Positions 41,318-51,728 of a DNA stretch of 64,000 nt are shown here, piece after piece (the first letter of the stretch is position 1; every line of letters begins with the position of its first letter). This stretch comes from Paraescarpia echinospica (lineage: Eukaryota; Annelida; Polychaeta; Sabellida; Siboglinidae): the NCBI GenBank assembly GCA_020002185.1, contig CM034533.1:71478149-71542148 (forward strand), in the 5' to 3' direction. The notes below the pieces were generated by a model. The model was not told where the DNA came from, searched no databases, and saw nothing but the letters and a program-made list of their open reading frames with translations. A program made the translations under genes and the position numbers.

Positions 41318-42699
41318 GTCCCACTGTCAACAGATCGCAGCAGATTCTCTGAGAATACTGCTGCCCCATTTCCACTTAGATGGAGGCCATCTCTCATGTA
41401 CATATCTTCTCTCCCAACAAAGTACCCACATCAATCTATGAATCCCACGCCCTCTTCCTCACACATCTGCTCAACTAGTGCGTTGATCGCCATCCTCTTA
41501 CAGTTTCTGTATCTTGCCCCCCTTCCTCCCATTACTGGCAAAATTCCTGAGAGAATAACCTGTTCCACTCTTGTCTTCTTTAGCTTCCTCACTAGATGCC
41601 TGTACTTCTGAAGTATCCCAGTTGTTCCCTCCTTGTCTGCATTGTTTGTCCCAACGTGTACTAGTATAGACCCTCCCTTGCCATGCCCCAATACCTTCTC
41701 TACCCTTTCGGTCACATGCTCTATCCTAGCCCCCGGTAGACATACAACAACGTCCTTCCCCTCGCATATAGTCTTGTCTGTTTTTCTCAGAATTGAATCG
41801 CCCATAAACACTCTCTCTTTTCTCCTTGCCCCCTCAATCACTGCCTCGGAGTAGCTCCTCCGGTTTGCATATGTCTGGTTGTTGTCTTTTCCTCTTGTCG
41901 TCTTCTCTCCTGTCACATTCTCTTCCATTCCCTTCTTTCCTGTCGCGTTTTCTCTTGTCCCCTTTCCTCCTGTCATCTTCTCTTCTAGCACATTTACTCT
42001 CACTTCCTTTCGTCCCTTCTTCTTTCCTCCCATCACATTTTCTTCTCTCCTCTCCCGTCCCTTTTCCCCGGCTACCTCCTTCACTACGGTCACTTTCTCC
42101 CCGGTCACCTTCACGCCTGTCATGTTTTCTGTTTTTTGCTGAACACTCTGTCTTCTTCCATCAGTCTTCTGTCTCACAGTCTTACCAATTGCCTCTGTGG
42201 TATCTACCTCTTCACCACCTGTATCGCTGTCGTGTCTCTACTCGTTCTCTACAGTCTGACTACCTGCTGATCTATCTCCACTGGCCCGTTTTCTTTTCCT
42301 CTGCCGAACACGTTTCCTCCGTCCCTCTGTTTTCTCAATGTCTTGTTCCTTCACACCGATCACCTTCCTTCCTCTCAGTCTCCTTTCTTCAGTCTCCGTG
42401 TCACAACTCTGCTCCTTCTGTGTTGTAGAATTCTCAACTCTCTCCGCGTCATCCCTCTCTGCTCCATCTATTTCTATGTTGAGTCTCGCCTCCATCTCCT
42501 TCACTATATCCGTCAACTTACACACCTCCTTCATCAGACATTCCACCCTCAAACACCCCATACACCGAAATGTGAATCCGTCATCTTTGGTCTCTGCCCA
42601 TGATTTTGGACAGCCAGACAACGCAAAATCCACCCAGCTCTGGCAGTCGTTGCAAACTAGGTGTCGTTTTGCCCTGAGTTGCCGCTTGCAAGGTGCCAT
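41300..42699 (-). pseudogene. CR1-like LINE copy B, ORF1 (PHD-like zinc finger plus SGNH esterase)
   Basis: The ATG at 42699 starts MAPCKRQLRAKRHLVCNDC. A Cys-rich finger (CNDCQSWVDFALSGC, then FTFRCMGC) of PHD type is followed by a predicted coiled coil (LTDIVKEMEARLNI), a long Lys/Glu/Arg/Thr repeat region with TGEKVT- and ENVTGEK-like motifs, and the SGNH esterase: RVFMGDSILRKTDK (catalytic Ser in GDS), ILVHVGTNNADKEGT, ILSGILPVMGG, ending near DGLHLSG. Stops at 42238 and 41431 break a single frame. This PHD plus esterase architecture is known for CR1-like LINEs. Confidence 0.9.
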
Positions 42700-43251
42700 A
42701 TCAGAATTTATTTATGTTCAAAGTAGTTTTTATGTAGTCTTTGAAAAGACTTTTCTGTGTACAATTTACACCAGATTGTTTAGGTTATAATTAGTTATAT
42801 TTGTTAACACACAGTGACACACCGTGCCTTACCTAGTTACGATGTCGATGACAATGTATTCAAGTTAGGCTTAGATACAATGTAGTCTTTACAAAGACTG
42901 TTTCCTGTGTACTATTATACACTTTAAAAGATTGTTATTTCAGGTTTTAATTACTCATCTAACTACACCGATTATCTCAAATAACGCTATTCTATTGTCG
43001 TTCACGGTACGTTAACTTCGCCAGTGACCTACTTTATAAACAACGTTCCGATTACATTAACGTCCCTAATTATCGCTCGCAAATCGCCTACTTTTAATCT
43101 ACCCTAGATTACTCCCTCTAGCTAACTTTTAACAAAAAATATTGCTTAATATATATCTATAATTACGATATGTATGCTATACGCTCAATAATATCACTTA
43201 TCTTGATCAAATATCCTTATATTTTCGCAAGTTTGCTGCACCAAATTCAAA

Positions 43252-44484
43252 TCAATTCACCCCCGGAAGTCCCCCAAACTTCTCAATGTCGTCGACTTCA
43301 TCTGCATATGACGACCTCTGGATGTACCTCACAATGGCCTGAGTTGCCCTTGTGAGATCTTCTGGACAGATCTCCCTTTCAAAACGGTCATGTTGCTGAT
43401 CGGTGGCTTTCTGTCCCTTTGCTTTGATGTAACAACAGAACTTGATCAGAATGGCGATTTTCCTCTGAGTGGCAGTCCAAGAAGAATATCTTTTCAGTAG
43501 CTGATCAAGTGAAGACGGCGATGTCATCATCCCAACCAACTTTTCGTCCTTCAGTTCTGGGTCGCCATTCGACAAGGCTCCAATGTCAGCAGCAGACCAT
43601 GCATCTTCCGAACGGCAGAGAAAGTCTGGCCCACGAAACCATTGCTTGTTCCGAAGGAAAGACCACGCAGTCCGACTCTTTGCCGCGACGAAGGAGCATT
43701 CAATTTGGCCATCTTCATCCACCTTCCGCAAATAGGACACCGTTCCATATCCTATTTCCGATGCGTCAGCAAAGTGATGAAGTTCAATGTGAGCGGACCC
43801 TTCTCCCCTGAAGTAGCATCTAGGAACCCGAATTCCTTCCAAATTACCTAGGTTTGTTTTCCACTGCTCCCATTCTTGAAGCAGTTCTCCAGGCAATTCG
43901 TCGTCCCATCCAAGTTTCAACTTGCAACTCATCTGCAGAACTCTCTTAGCCACGAGTGTTACTGGTCCCAACATTCCAAATGGGTCATAGAGGGAACTTA
44001 CAGCTGAGAGACATCCTCTACGCGTGTTTGCATTGTCCATGCTAGTGACAGTAATCCCGAGGGCGTCGGTTTCGATGTCCCATCTCACCCCTAGGGCTCT
44101 TTCAGTGGGCAAATGTTCAAGGTCGAGGTCTTTGCAGTCGGCTGCCCGTTCAGGGCTTTCAGTGGGCAAATGTTCAAGGTCGAGGTCTTTGCAGTCGGCT
44201 GCCCGTTCAGGTTCAGGTAGTGCGGCCAACACCTTCTTCGAGTTTGACAGAAATTTTGTCAATCTAAGTCCTGCTCGGTCTAGCATCCTCACCAGCTGCC
44301 TAGACAAGTTGATGGCTGCCTCGGCCGTTGGAAACGACTTCAGCAAATCATCGACATAGAAGTTCCGTTGTACGGCTTCTGCTACTCGTGGGTCAAAGTC
44401 TTCCTTGTTGTCCATAGCACACCGTCTCAATCCATACGTGCACGAACTTGGGCTGTCTGTAGCACCAAAGATATGACGGGTCAT
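43252..44484 (-). pseudogene. BEL/Pao pol: RT end and RNase H region
   Basis: It starts after a TGA at 44524 in the same frame: MTRHIFGATDSPSSCTYGL, FYVDDLLKSFPT (RT motif C, YVDD), LRLTKFLSNSKKVLAALPEP, then an 18-residue segment (PERAADCKDLDLEHLPTE) present twice through a 54-bp duplication (about 44098-44205), GVRWDIETDALGITV, YDPFGMLGPVTLVAK and HHFADASEIGYGTVSYLR, the RNase H start. About 100 codons of RNase H are missing after FVAAKSRTAW. The frame stops at 43252 where the LINE has inserted. Confidence 0.9.
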
Positions 44485-44523
44485 CTGATAGGTTGTGGGG
44501 GCTTCTTCGAATCCATCTCTCCA

Positions 44524-45640
44524 TCACGGGAATCTCAGAGCCTCACAGTCGTGTTTAGGCACCCTGAACTGATGAAACATCGCTTCGATGTCAGCAACTA
44601 CTGCAACTTTATCCTGCCGGAATCTCAGGAGCACTCCTACGAGACTGTTATTCAGATCGGGACCCTGCATCAACTCCTGGTTCAGCGAAGTCCCTCCGTA
44701 TAGCGATGCTGCGTCATAAACAACACGGACCTTTCCGGGCTTATTTGAATTTTCAACTCCATGATGTGGTAGATACCACGTCCTGGGGCTAGTTTGAGCA
44801 GCTTCTTCATCGGACAGTAATCTCGCGTAGCCCTTAGTGATGTTGTCAGACATTGCCTTGCAGTACTTTCTTGCAAACTCTGGCTTTTGCTTGAAGCGTT
44901 TGCCCAGAAGATCGAGTCTCTTCTTTGCCACAACCCTGTTGTTTGGCAATGCGGGATGTTCATCTCTCCAAAGCAAACCAATCTCGTACTGTCCATCGAC
45001 CAATTTCGTATTCTTTTGCAAAATGTTCAACGCCTTTTTGTCCTCCACAGACTTGGTCTTGCAGTCATCGCTCTCGAACCCATGTTTCTCCAACTGCCAG
45101 AGCCGCTCCACTGACCTTTCCAAGGTCATTTTGCTTGAACGGATAGCATCACCACCCTGAACATATGTTGGTTCTATGCTGTCGTGGTCACAATTCGGTG
45201 AGAAGAAATCTGATCGCTTGGTCAAGAAGTTTATGCTAACATCAGATTCCGAGTCATAGTGTGTTGGTCCAGCAACGCACCAGGCAAGCGGCGTCCTTAC
45301 GGCATACGGTTGAGTATTTGGGTCATCGCCATAGCAGCTTTCCAAAGCTGCGTGTGCCCACGGCACATCCTCGCCGATGAGTATAGACACCGAGTCCTCC
45401 TCAACGTCTATTTGCAAGTCTAGCCCCTCTAGGTGTGACCATTCTGAAAGGTCCAGTGCGTTCGGCCTATAGCGAGCATCAATATGCAGATCTGTCACTA
45501 TGTGAGCTCGTCTCACGGGAATCTGTGGATCTGCCACGTCAACGGGCGACAGGCTACATCCGAAGACCGTTACTTTTTTGTCTTGGCCTTTTGCTAGGAT
45601 CATGTTGACGCTGATAACTTCAGGTGTTTCCTGAACATCT
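44524..45640 (-). pseudogene. BEL/Pao pol: protease end and RT start
   Basis: Protease C-terminal part (IVTDLHIDARYRPN, LEGLDLQIDVEED, ILIGEDVPWA, YAVRTPLAWCVAGP), a linker with the W-R-D motif (GLLWRDEHPALPNNRVVAKK) and the RT fingers (RTWYLPHHGVENSNKPGKVR, VVYDAASLYGGTSLNQELM, VAVVADIEAMFHQF, motif A). Stop at 44524. Same frame as gag and as the next segment. Confidence 0.92.
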
Positions 45641-45642
45641 AA

Positions 45643-47523
45643 TTACTTTGCTATCGACTGTGTAACTAGAGTCGCACTAGCTCCCGAATCCAGCATACCA
45701 AGAGTCGTCACAGAGTTTCCATTTTCCGCTGTTATACGAAGTGGAATCACTTTCAGGAGAACAAACTGCTTTAGCTTTGTTGTTACAACTGATCCGACCT
45801 GCATTTGTGGCAGCGCCTCCAACTTGGTTTTGTCAACCGATTTTCGTTGGTCCTGTTTCGGAATTGTCAGAGTAGGGTGGAGCAGCTGATGGTGCATCTT
45901 GTTGCATTCCTTCTCAGAGCAATTCTGCTTGTGTTCGCAGTCCCTACTGTAATGCTTTCCAAGGCAGCAGAAGCATAGGATATGGTTCCGTACAAACTTC
46001 TTCCGGAATTCCAGTGTCATAGTTTTAAACCCAGCACAGTCTCCGATGATATGCCTGCCTTCACAGTAACTGCAGTCCTTACTGTCTCTAGTACGTGACG
46101 CGCAATACCCGTCCCTCTGCTTCTCCTTGCCATTCATACCTTCCACACCTTTGGCGACTTGGGTAGAAAGTGTAGTTACCCTGTTGAAGGTAGTAGGGAC
46201 ATATCCACCTTTCATGAAGTCACTAAACTTCCTGCCAATAGGTTTACTGGCATTGCTGCTACCGGTCGACCGAATGGCGAATACTGCGTGATTTAGCGCT
46301 CTGGCCAAATAATGAATGAATCGCACCATATCCTCAATCTTCGGACTCTGCCCTGTGCTTTCAAGATCCATTACACGACGCACCCATCCATCTTGCCAAC
46401 TGACAGGGAGTCGGTCAAATATGGCTCTCAAATATGTTTGTGTGTTTGCTTCTGGAAGCAACTCTTGGTCCTCCAGCGTTTGGTATGTACACTTGAGCTG
46501 ATCTGAGAACTCCAGTAGGCCTTTCCTGTCATACAATGACAACTGTGGTCTCTCGATAAGTCGATCCATACATGACTTTACAATCTGGAATGGACGTCCA
46601 AATCGTTCTTGCAGGATTGCAATTGCCTGTCGATAGCCATGCTCCGTCCCTTCGAAGTGCTTGATTGCTTTGTTTGCGTCTCCTGTTGTACATGAAACCA
46701 ATTGGGACAACTTGAAGCTATCAGAGAATGGCTTTGACGCAACCCGGTCTTCGAAGTTTCTCATAAACTTCGGAAATTCAGCGGAGGTGCCATCAAATGT
46801 CGGACTTCCATGCACTGATGGCGGATTCCAACTTGTTCTTCCTGGCATACCTCTCATACCACTGAAGGTGTTCTGCAAACCTGCCGGTGCCCCCTGAGAC
46901 ACAAACGTGGAGGCATTTGGATCAAGATAACTGTGCGATGCAGAAGCATACGCAAAAGGAGCTGCGACAGGACTGGTCACTGTACTTGTCGTGAATGCAA
47001 CACCCAGTGGAACTGCTGTGCTTATTTCAGTAGCGGTGTGCGAAGCATGTTGCGCTTCTTTGTCTTTGCATTTACTTGAAAAACTGGGGGTAAAGTCATT
47101 TAAATCAACATCCTCCCACAGTTTTGCCAGAAGTTCCTTAAGTTCAACTTCCTCCTGAACCTTTTCAAGATCCCAGCTGCTTCGTTCTCTGTTTGCATCT
47201 GTTTGAACTCTGCTTGCTTACATGTCTGTTTCCGCTTTCGTTCTTTCCCGTTTGATCCTTTTCTCAGCCAACTCCAGTTTCCTCCTTGCATGTTCAGCTG
47301 CTACTTGGGCTTCTTTCGCCTTCATTGATACCGCAGAGCTTGTTCTTGAGTTTGACGATGTTTTAGACCCACGGGAGATTTGACTCGCACTTCCCATATT
47401 ATCAAGTTCATCGTAGGCTGCATGCATTGCAGCCTTAGGTGACCTAGTCACACAAGTCCTGTCAGTCTCACCACGTGAGGCCATATCGATGCCTAGCTTG
47501 GTTCTAATACCCCTTCGTATCAT
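45643..47523 (-). pseudogene. BEL/Pao gag and protease start
   Basis: From 47523: an N-terminal coiled coil (MKAKEAQVAAEHARRKLELA), a stop at 47218, then in the same frame PTFDGTSAEFPKFMRNFEDR, LVSCTTGDANKAIKHFEG, YRQAIAILQERFGRPFQIVK and LDRLIERPQL-type capsid helices of BEL gag. Zinc knuckle CFCCLGKHYSRDCEHKQNC is followed by the aspartic protease DSGA motif in LGMLDSGASATLV at about 45690. The stop at 45643 is in frame. Only three stops in more than 4 kb point to a fairly young copy. Confidence 0.92.
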
Positions 47524-47666
47524 TGAACAACGTCAGACAGAGAGGGCTCCGACCAAACTGACCACCACACTATAGGTTCAAACTGCGCGTTCTTACTACT
47601 CAACCGCCAAGCGGCGAGGCGGCGGCACTCGCGCCGAAACTTTCATGTTTTCACGTCGCGTTACAA

Positions 47667-47887
47667 TATATAGACCGTCTATATAGATAACATCCCTAAC
47701 CATGTTTGACCAGTGTTTATTACGTTTACGGAGCAACGACAGATTTTGCCCGTAACGCATTGCTTTTACGTTATTCGATGCGCAATTGTCACCTCGACAA
47801 TTCTATAAACAACATGGCGAACCTCTCGCTTTTTCCTCATTCGCCAGGAGGCGCCCTAACTTTCTAGCACGCCAAATGGCGCGCACA
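47667..47887 (-). repeat. BEL 5' LTR
   Basis: About 221 bp and near-identical to 36444-36664 (a handful of substitutions). The primer-binding region would follow at 47666-47650 on the minus strand (TGTAACGCGACG). Confidence 0.93.
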
Positions 47888-48135
47888 CACGTGTCCTGTT
47901 ATTAATGGTAAACCTTTAAAAACAAAATAAGCCATTAAATTGTGCATGAAATATATATATCCTAGCATAGTTGTACAGGAGACGGAAACATGTGAAGCCG
48001 TACGAGCCAACACTGCTGCAACCCGACAACCCCACATGCAGCCTAATCCCCCTAACAACTACACAATTGCGCTAACACTACGACGTCTCACAGTGTCCTA
48101 AGCGCTAAGGTCATTGTTCTGTAGAAGTCCATTGT
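47888..48135. other. short spacer, no gene
   Basis: A/T-rich DNA between the BEL element and the Penelope-like remnant; it contains an ATATATATATCC run. Nothing coding was seen. Confidence 0.5.
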
Positions 48136-48735
48136 TCATTGTAATTTGGTGGCCACCAGCATATCTATCAGGTTTTTGTTCTGTGAGAATGCTGTTATAA
48201 CTCTCGGCGTGTATATTTCTGGATACGCGGTTTGTAGCAGTTTATATGTGGCTTTAGCTAGTTTAGCAATTGTTCGTCCCTGGTGGGAGAAGCGAATCAC
48301 GAAAGGTATAATATCAAAAGAGTCCTCTCTAACATCCAGTCCCTCTGGCTGCGTAGTTTTAAGTCTTGTAATCCATTTTGATTCACAATTTCGTCTGTAA
48401 ATGGTTTCCAGTGGGGCGACGTCAGAAAATGGCCCTGATTCCAGGATTGTAATACGCAAATCGGATATTGAGAGACCGGCTCCGTTAAAATGCTTGGCCA
48501 CTTGTGTGTCGTTGTGATGTCGTATGTCCGATCTGTGATTATTTAGACGTGTTCGGAGTTTATTGCCAGTCTCACCCACGTATCTTGCGGGACAGGCGTT
48601 GCATGTAATTAGGTAAACCACGCTGAATGTTCCGCAATTGTTGATTTTGTCCTGTGGTGGCCTTCTTGTGTTGTTAATAGGTGTGAAGTTTACAAATACC
48701 GTACAGGCGAGACACCTTTTCACCCGACATTTCAC
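48136..48735 (-). pseudogene. Penelope-like element C-terminal GIY-YIG endonuclease
   Basis: An open minus-strand frame of 199 codons. KCRVKRCLACTVF and a TFSVVYLITCNACPARYVGE block (GIY-like VYLI, then YVGET), KLRTRLNNHRSDIRHH, VAKHF, DLRITILESG and LETIYRRNCESKWITRLKT are the GIY-YIG endonuclease of Penelope-like retroelements. The catalytic Arg/His (TRLNNHR) and Glu (LETIYRRNCE) are present. This domain nicks the target DNA. Upstream, RT is missing; FRFHRIYNNQSDF and LFHSLRQRNYTSRFLRHI segments (48980-48760) are the linker. Confidence 0.83.
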
Positions 48736-48739
48736 AGCT

Positions 48740-49550
48740 TGCTCTTTCCTGTTCTGATTTTTAATGTCCGCTAGGGTAGCGCTTTTAATGTGCCTTAAGA
48801 AACGCGATGTATAATTCCTTTGCCTCAGGCTATGAAAAAGTGTATGTACGGCTTCCTCAAAGTCTGATTGATTGTTGTAAATCCTGTGAAATCGTAATAG
48901 TTGCGACTTGAGTATACCAGAGAAGGTATGTTTCGGATGGAACGAGTCTTTGTACAGTAGTTGATGTGTATCTGTTGGTTTAAAGTAAGCCTTGCTGTCA
49001 AGATGCCCCGTCGAATTAAAGCGTTCGCCTGCGTGTCTTCTGCATCATTTGTATGAGGTGTTGGTATAAATTATAATCGGAAATTTAGGATTTCCGCCTG
49101 TGTTTCAAATAACACTAGATGGCTTAAGTTGATAATCGTGGGATTGCGCAGATCATTGGACTTGCTTTGTGCGGTATGGTTGCCCTCAATGTGTCTTAGT
49201 TTGAATGGCACAACCATTATGTTAGCATTTTGTTCACTGTTTCTGGTGTCCAATGAATGTTGTCTGATGTGTCTGTCTTGAACGATGACTCCTCTAATTT
49301 AGTTATTACAACAATGCCCATAATGTCTAGTAGGCTCTCCGAAGTTCTCATAATGTATTCTTGTTCTACCAGAGGTAATCTGTCAGAAAAAATTATTTCG
49401 GATATGGCGATGATTGAGTGAGGAAAACACTTGCCTGCTTGAACCGCCATCCTTCGGAAATTAGGGATGGTCGTCACACTTGGTTTGTTCGCTCTGTCGT
49501 TGATTCCCACCGATAGGATCACAATCTCTGGATGTGTGCCGTCTGTCTCT
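48740..49550 (-). pseudogene. Penelope-like remnant: SGNH-type segment and linker, RT deleted
   Basis: At 49522-49217 an SGNH-like fold end is seen: ILSVGINDRANKP (GxND block) and NIHWTPETVN (catalytic D/H region replaced by N-H). A short TIINLSHLVL segment follows at about 49110 and marks the start of the RT module in related elements, from memory. The catalytic core between about 49060 and 48990 is deleted. Same strand and element as the GIY-YIG ORF. Confidence 0.5.
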
Positions 49551-49552
49551 GC

Positions 49553-49554
<2 letters not shown>

Positions 49555-49642
<88 letters not shown>

Positions 49643-49649
49643 ATATAAA

Positions 49650-49694
<45 letters not shown>

Positions 49695-49727
49695 CAGCAG
49701 TAGTAGTAATAGTAGTAGTAGTAGTAA

Positions 49728-49777
<50 letters not shown>

Positions 49778-49784
49778 ATATAAA

Positions 49785-49826
<42 letters not shown>

Positions 49827-49920
49827 CAGCAGTAGTAGTAGTAGCAGCAGTAGTAGTAATAGTAGTAGTAGTAGTAATAGTAGTAGTAAGAGAAGAAGAA
49901 GCAGAAGCAGCAGCAGCAGT
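49555..49920. repeat. trinucleotide microsatellite (ATT)n then (AGT)n with internal repeats
   Basis: ATT repeats (49555-49586) change to AGT repeats broken by GGTAATATAAAT at two places (49640 and 49773), so the array also has a higher-order period of about 135 bp. It gives long Ser or Thr frames on both strands, which are not genes. Confidence 0.98.
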
Positions 49921-49979
49921 ATTACTAGTATTTTTACCGAAAGAGGGAACAGTAGGTCCTATACCATTAGAAAGAAAAC

Positions 49980-50990
49980 ACTTTATGTAAAAAGGTTCTA
50001 GAAACAAGTCAGATAAATACCGACGAATGAGTTTTAAAACAGTATTATCATGTACGTCATTAGAAAGGTGAATTCGAATTATTTGAGATAAACATGCATT
50101 ATTAAATCCATCTCACTCAAGTAGACGTTGTCTACTTAGATGTTACGGAAATGTTTGGTACTAAGACCAATTCCATATACGACCGATTTGGTAGTCGATA
50201 TATCTCGCAAAGCACTGAACTTCGTCTACGGCACAACAGTGTTTTTACGCCAAAGGAGATGGAAATAAACAATACGTGCAAGATGATATAGGCAAATAAT
50301 TGTACATATATTATAAAAATGACAAAGGTTCTCCGAGGAATCTTTAGACAGAGGACTTATCTCAAAACGCAGACGATGACGAAAAAACATGGGATATTAC
50401 ATTACCTAGTCACTACCCTGGCAGAAAAGACAATATACGAATTACAACTAACACCGACATCACCATTTCCATTGCATTATGGGATAGTAGTTACAAATGG
50501 TAATTAAAATATATCGGGCTAAATAGGAGAATATCACATCAAATGAGAAATAACTAACAAGAAATCGCCTAGGCATATTTTATAATGCTGCATTGATTTG
50601 TTTATTATAAAGAGAAGCACCTACATTTATTCCAGAACAAAATTAAGAGGCATTAGTATCGAAAGCTCCTGCAGTTTCAATCAATACGGGAGTCTCCACG
50701 AAGAGGAATATTGTAGAGATACGTTTTATAGAACTGTAAAGCACGAAGAAATGTTAGTAAAAGAACAAAATAGTTTTAATTTAGCATAGTACCCGTTCTC
50801 ACTGAAGACAGTATCTCTGCACATGAACGGATTTAATGTGGCTATGTTGACCGTGTGAATGACAGCAGTGTCAATATGTTTAAAACAGAATTAATGGGAT
50901 ATCTGACAAGCATGAATAATTACTCTCGTTATAGTTGCATTCTGGGTTAAACTACAATTTTAGCTTTACAGAACATTATTCAGGATAGTT
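49980..50990. other. no gene recognised
   Basis: A/T-rich sequence with short open frames of no protein character. Confidence 0.5.
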
Positions 50991-50996
50991 CGTTTT

Positions 50997-51135
50997 CAAA
51001 TCAGAAACTTTCATTTTTTATATCCAAGATGTTTAATTTAGATGTTTGGTAGAGGCTTTCGTCAATGTATCACGTCGATTTCATCAGTACCGATGACGCT
51101 GAATGACGTCATCGTACACGTGAGGCAGTTCGTAA
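50997..51135 (+). repeat. Penelope-like element, left inverted repeat
   Basis: Complement of 53080-53203; shared blocks include ATATCCAAGATGTTT, GGTAGAGGCTTTCGTCAA and CATCAGTACCGATGACGCTG. Confidence 0.9.
51048..51091 (-). ncRNA. hammerhead-ribozyme-like motif, left copy
   Basis: On the minus strand: GGTA (stem I), CTGATGA core (51087-51081), one extra A, a stem II with two mismatches (51079-51061), GAAA (51060-51057), a tiny stem III/loop GCCTC with a CTC cleavage triplet, and TACC closing stem I. It is the paralogue of the right copy but with a decayed stem II. Confidence 0.5.
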
Positions 51136-51281
51136 TTGCCCTCGTCTCTGTTGACGGGTGTTCTGGTTTTCCTCATCCAGATGGCTTTTTGATATGCCGG
51201 ATTCTTCTGTTGGGTTCCTTGTCTACAATTTTCACTCCCTCCCAGTCCATGATGTGGTTTGCAGTTGTCGTAAGGGCGGAT

Positions 51282-51530
51282 TTATTGATGGTAGACATCA
51301 ATCTTTTTTTCGCTCCTTGTGTATTTCTCATTTTTCGTGTTGTCTACGTCCTTTCTGTGTTCCTCCAGTCGTGTTTTGAGTAGTCTTCCTGTCTCCCCAA
51401 TGTACTCAGCACCACAATTATTGCACGGTATTTGGTACATCAGTTCGCCCTGTTCTTCTAGCTCTACTTTGTCCTTGGGATGTACCAACAGGTGCCTGAG
51501 GGTGGTGTGGGGATGCATGGCTGTTACTAC
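51282..51530 (-). pseudogene. Penelope-like GIY-YIG endonuclease domain
   Basis: MYQIPCNNCGAEYIGETGRL followed by LKTRLEEHRKDVDN: a GIY-YIG core (YQIPC and YIGET) with the catalytic Arg/His helix (RLEEHRKD). About 80 residues remain; the stop near 51282 and a broken 5' side show decay. It lies downstream of the RT in the same element. Confidence 0.85.
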
Positions 51531-51544
51531 TCCATACTTCTTCA

Positions 51545-51718
51545 GTACTCTTTATAATTTATAGAACATTGCTCTTATTATATTTTAGAACAGTGCTTTT
51601 ACAATTCTTAAAATTACTACTTTAAAGTCACCAATGGTGAAATACTGTGCAAGCGCCATGAGCGCCTCTACGGCGGATACCGGCGCTATATAAGTCTTCA
51701 TTATTATTATTATTACTC
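51545..51718 (+). mobile_element. SINE/MITE-like insertion with ATT tail
   Basis: It ends in GCGCTATATAAGTCTTCATT followed by (ATT)n, and contains AATACTGTGCAAGCGCCATG and GAGCGCCTCTACGGCGGATA. A GCGCTATATAA plus (ATT)n ending is common in short repeats of marine animals. It separates RT and GIY-YIG parts of the Penelope-like element. Confidence 0.55.
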
Positions 51719-51728
51719 GATGTACTTT

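Larger units (their letters stand above)
38410..43240 (-). mobile_element. CR1-like LINE copy B, nearly full length, nested in the BEL element
   Basis: It contains a 5' region (43240-42700), ORF1 with PHD-like finger and SGNH esterase, ORF2 endonuclease plus reverse transcriptase, and a short 3' tail ending near 38410. BEL pol reads up to about 43252 on one side and resumes near 38405 on the other, which places the insertion inside BEL pol and makes the LINE the younger event. Exact ends and the target duplication are not resolved by eye. Confidence 0.85.
36444..47887 (-). mobile_element. BEL/Pao LTR retrotransposon with nested LINE
   Basis: Two 221-bp LTRs bound a minus-strand gag-pol. A polypurine tract (GGGGGGAG on the minus strand, near 36667-36674) lies just before the 3' LTR. 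The flanking pentamers CACCT (36439-36443) and CACGT (47888-47892) match at four of five bases, a likely target duplication. The gag-pol from 47523 to 43252 is one frame, broken by three in-frame stops (47218, 45643, 44524). The integrase (38033-37044) is separated from it by the inserted LINE. Confidence 0.93.

Noticed and set aside
41879..42428. Ser/Phe/Leu-rich plus-strand frames opposite LINE ORF1
   Set aside because: Shadows of the Lys/Glu-rich repeat region of ORF1 on the minus strand.
49519..50007. Poly-Thr and poly-Ser frames on opposite strands
   Set aside because: Products of the trinucleotide microsatellite.
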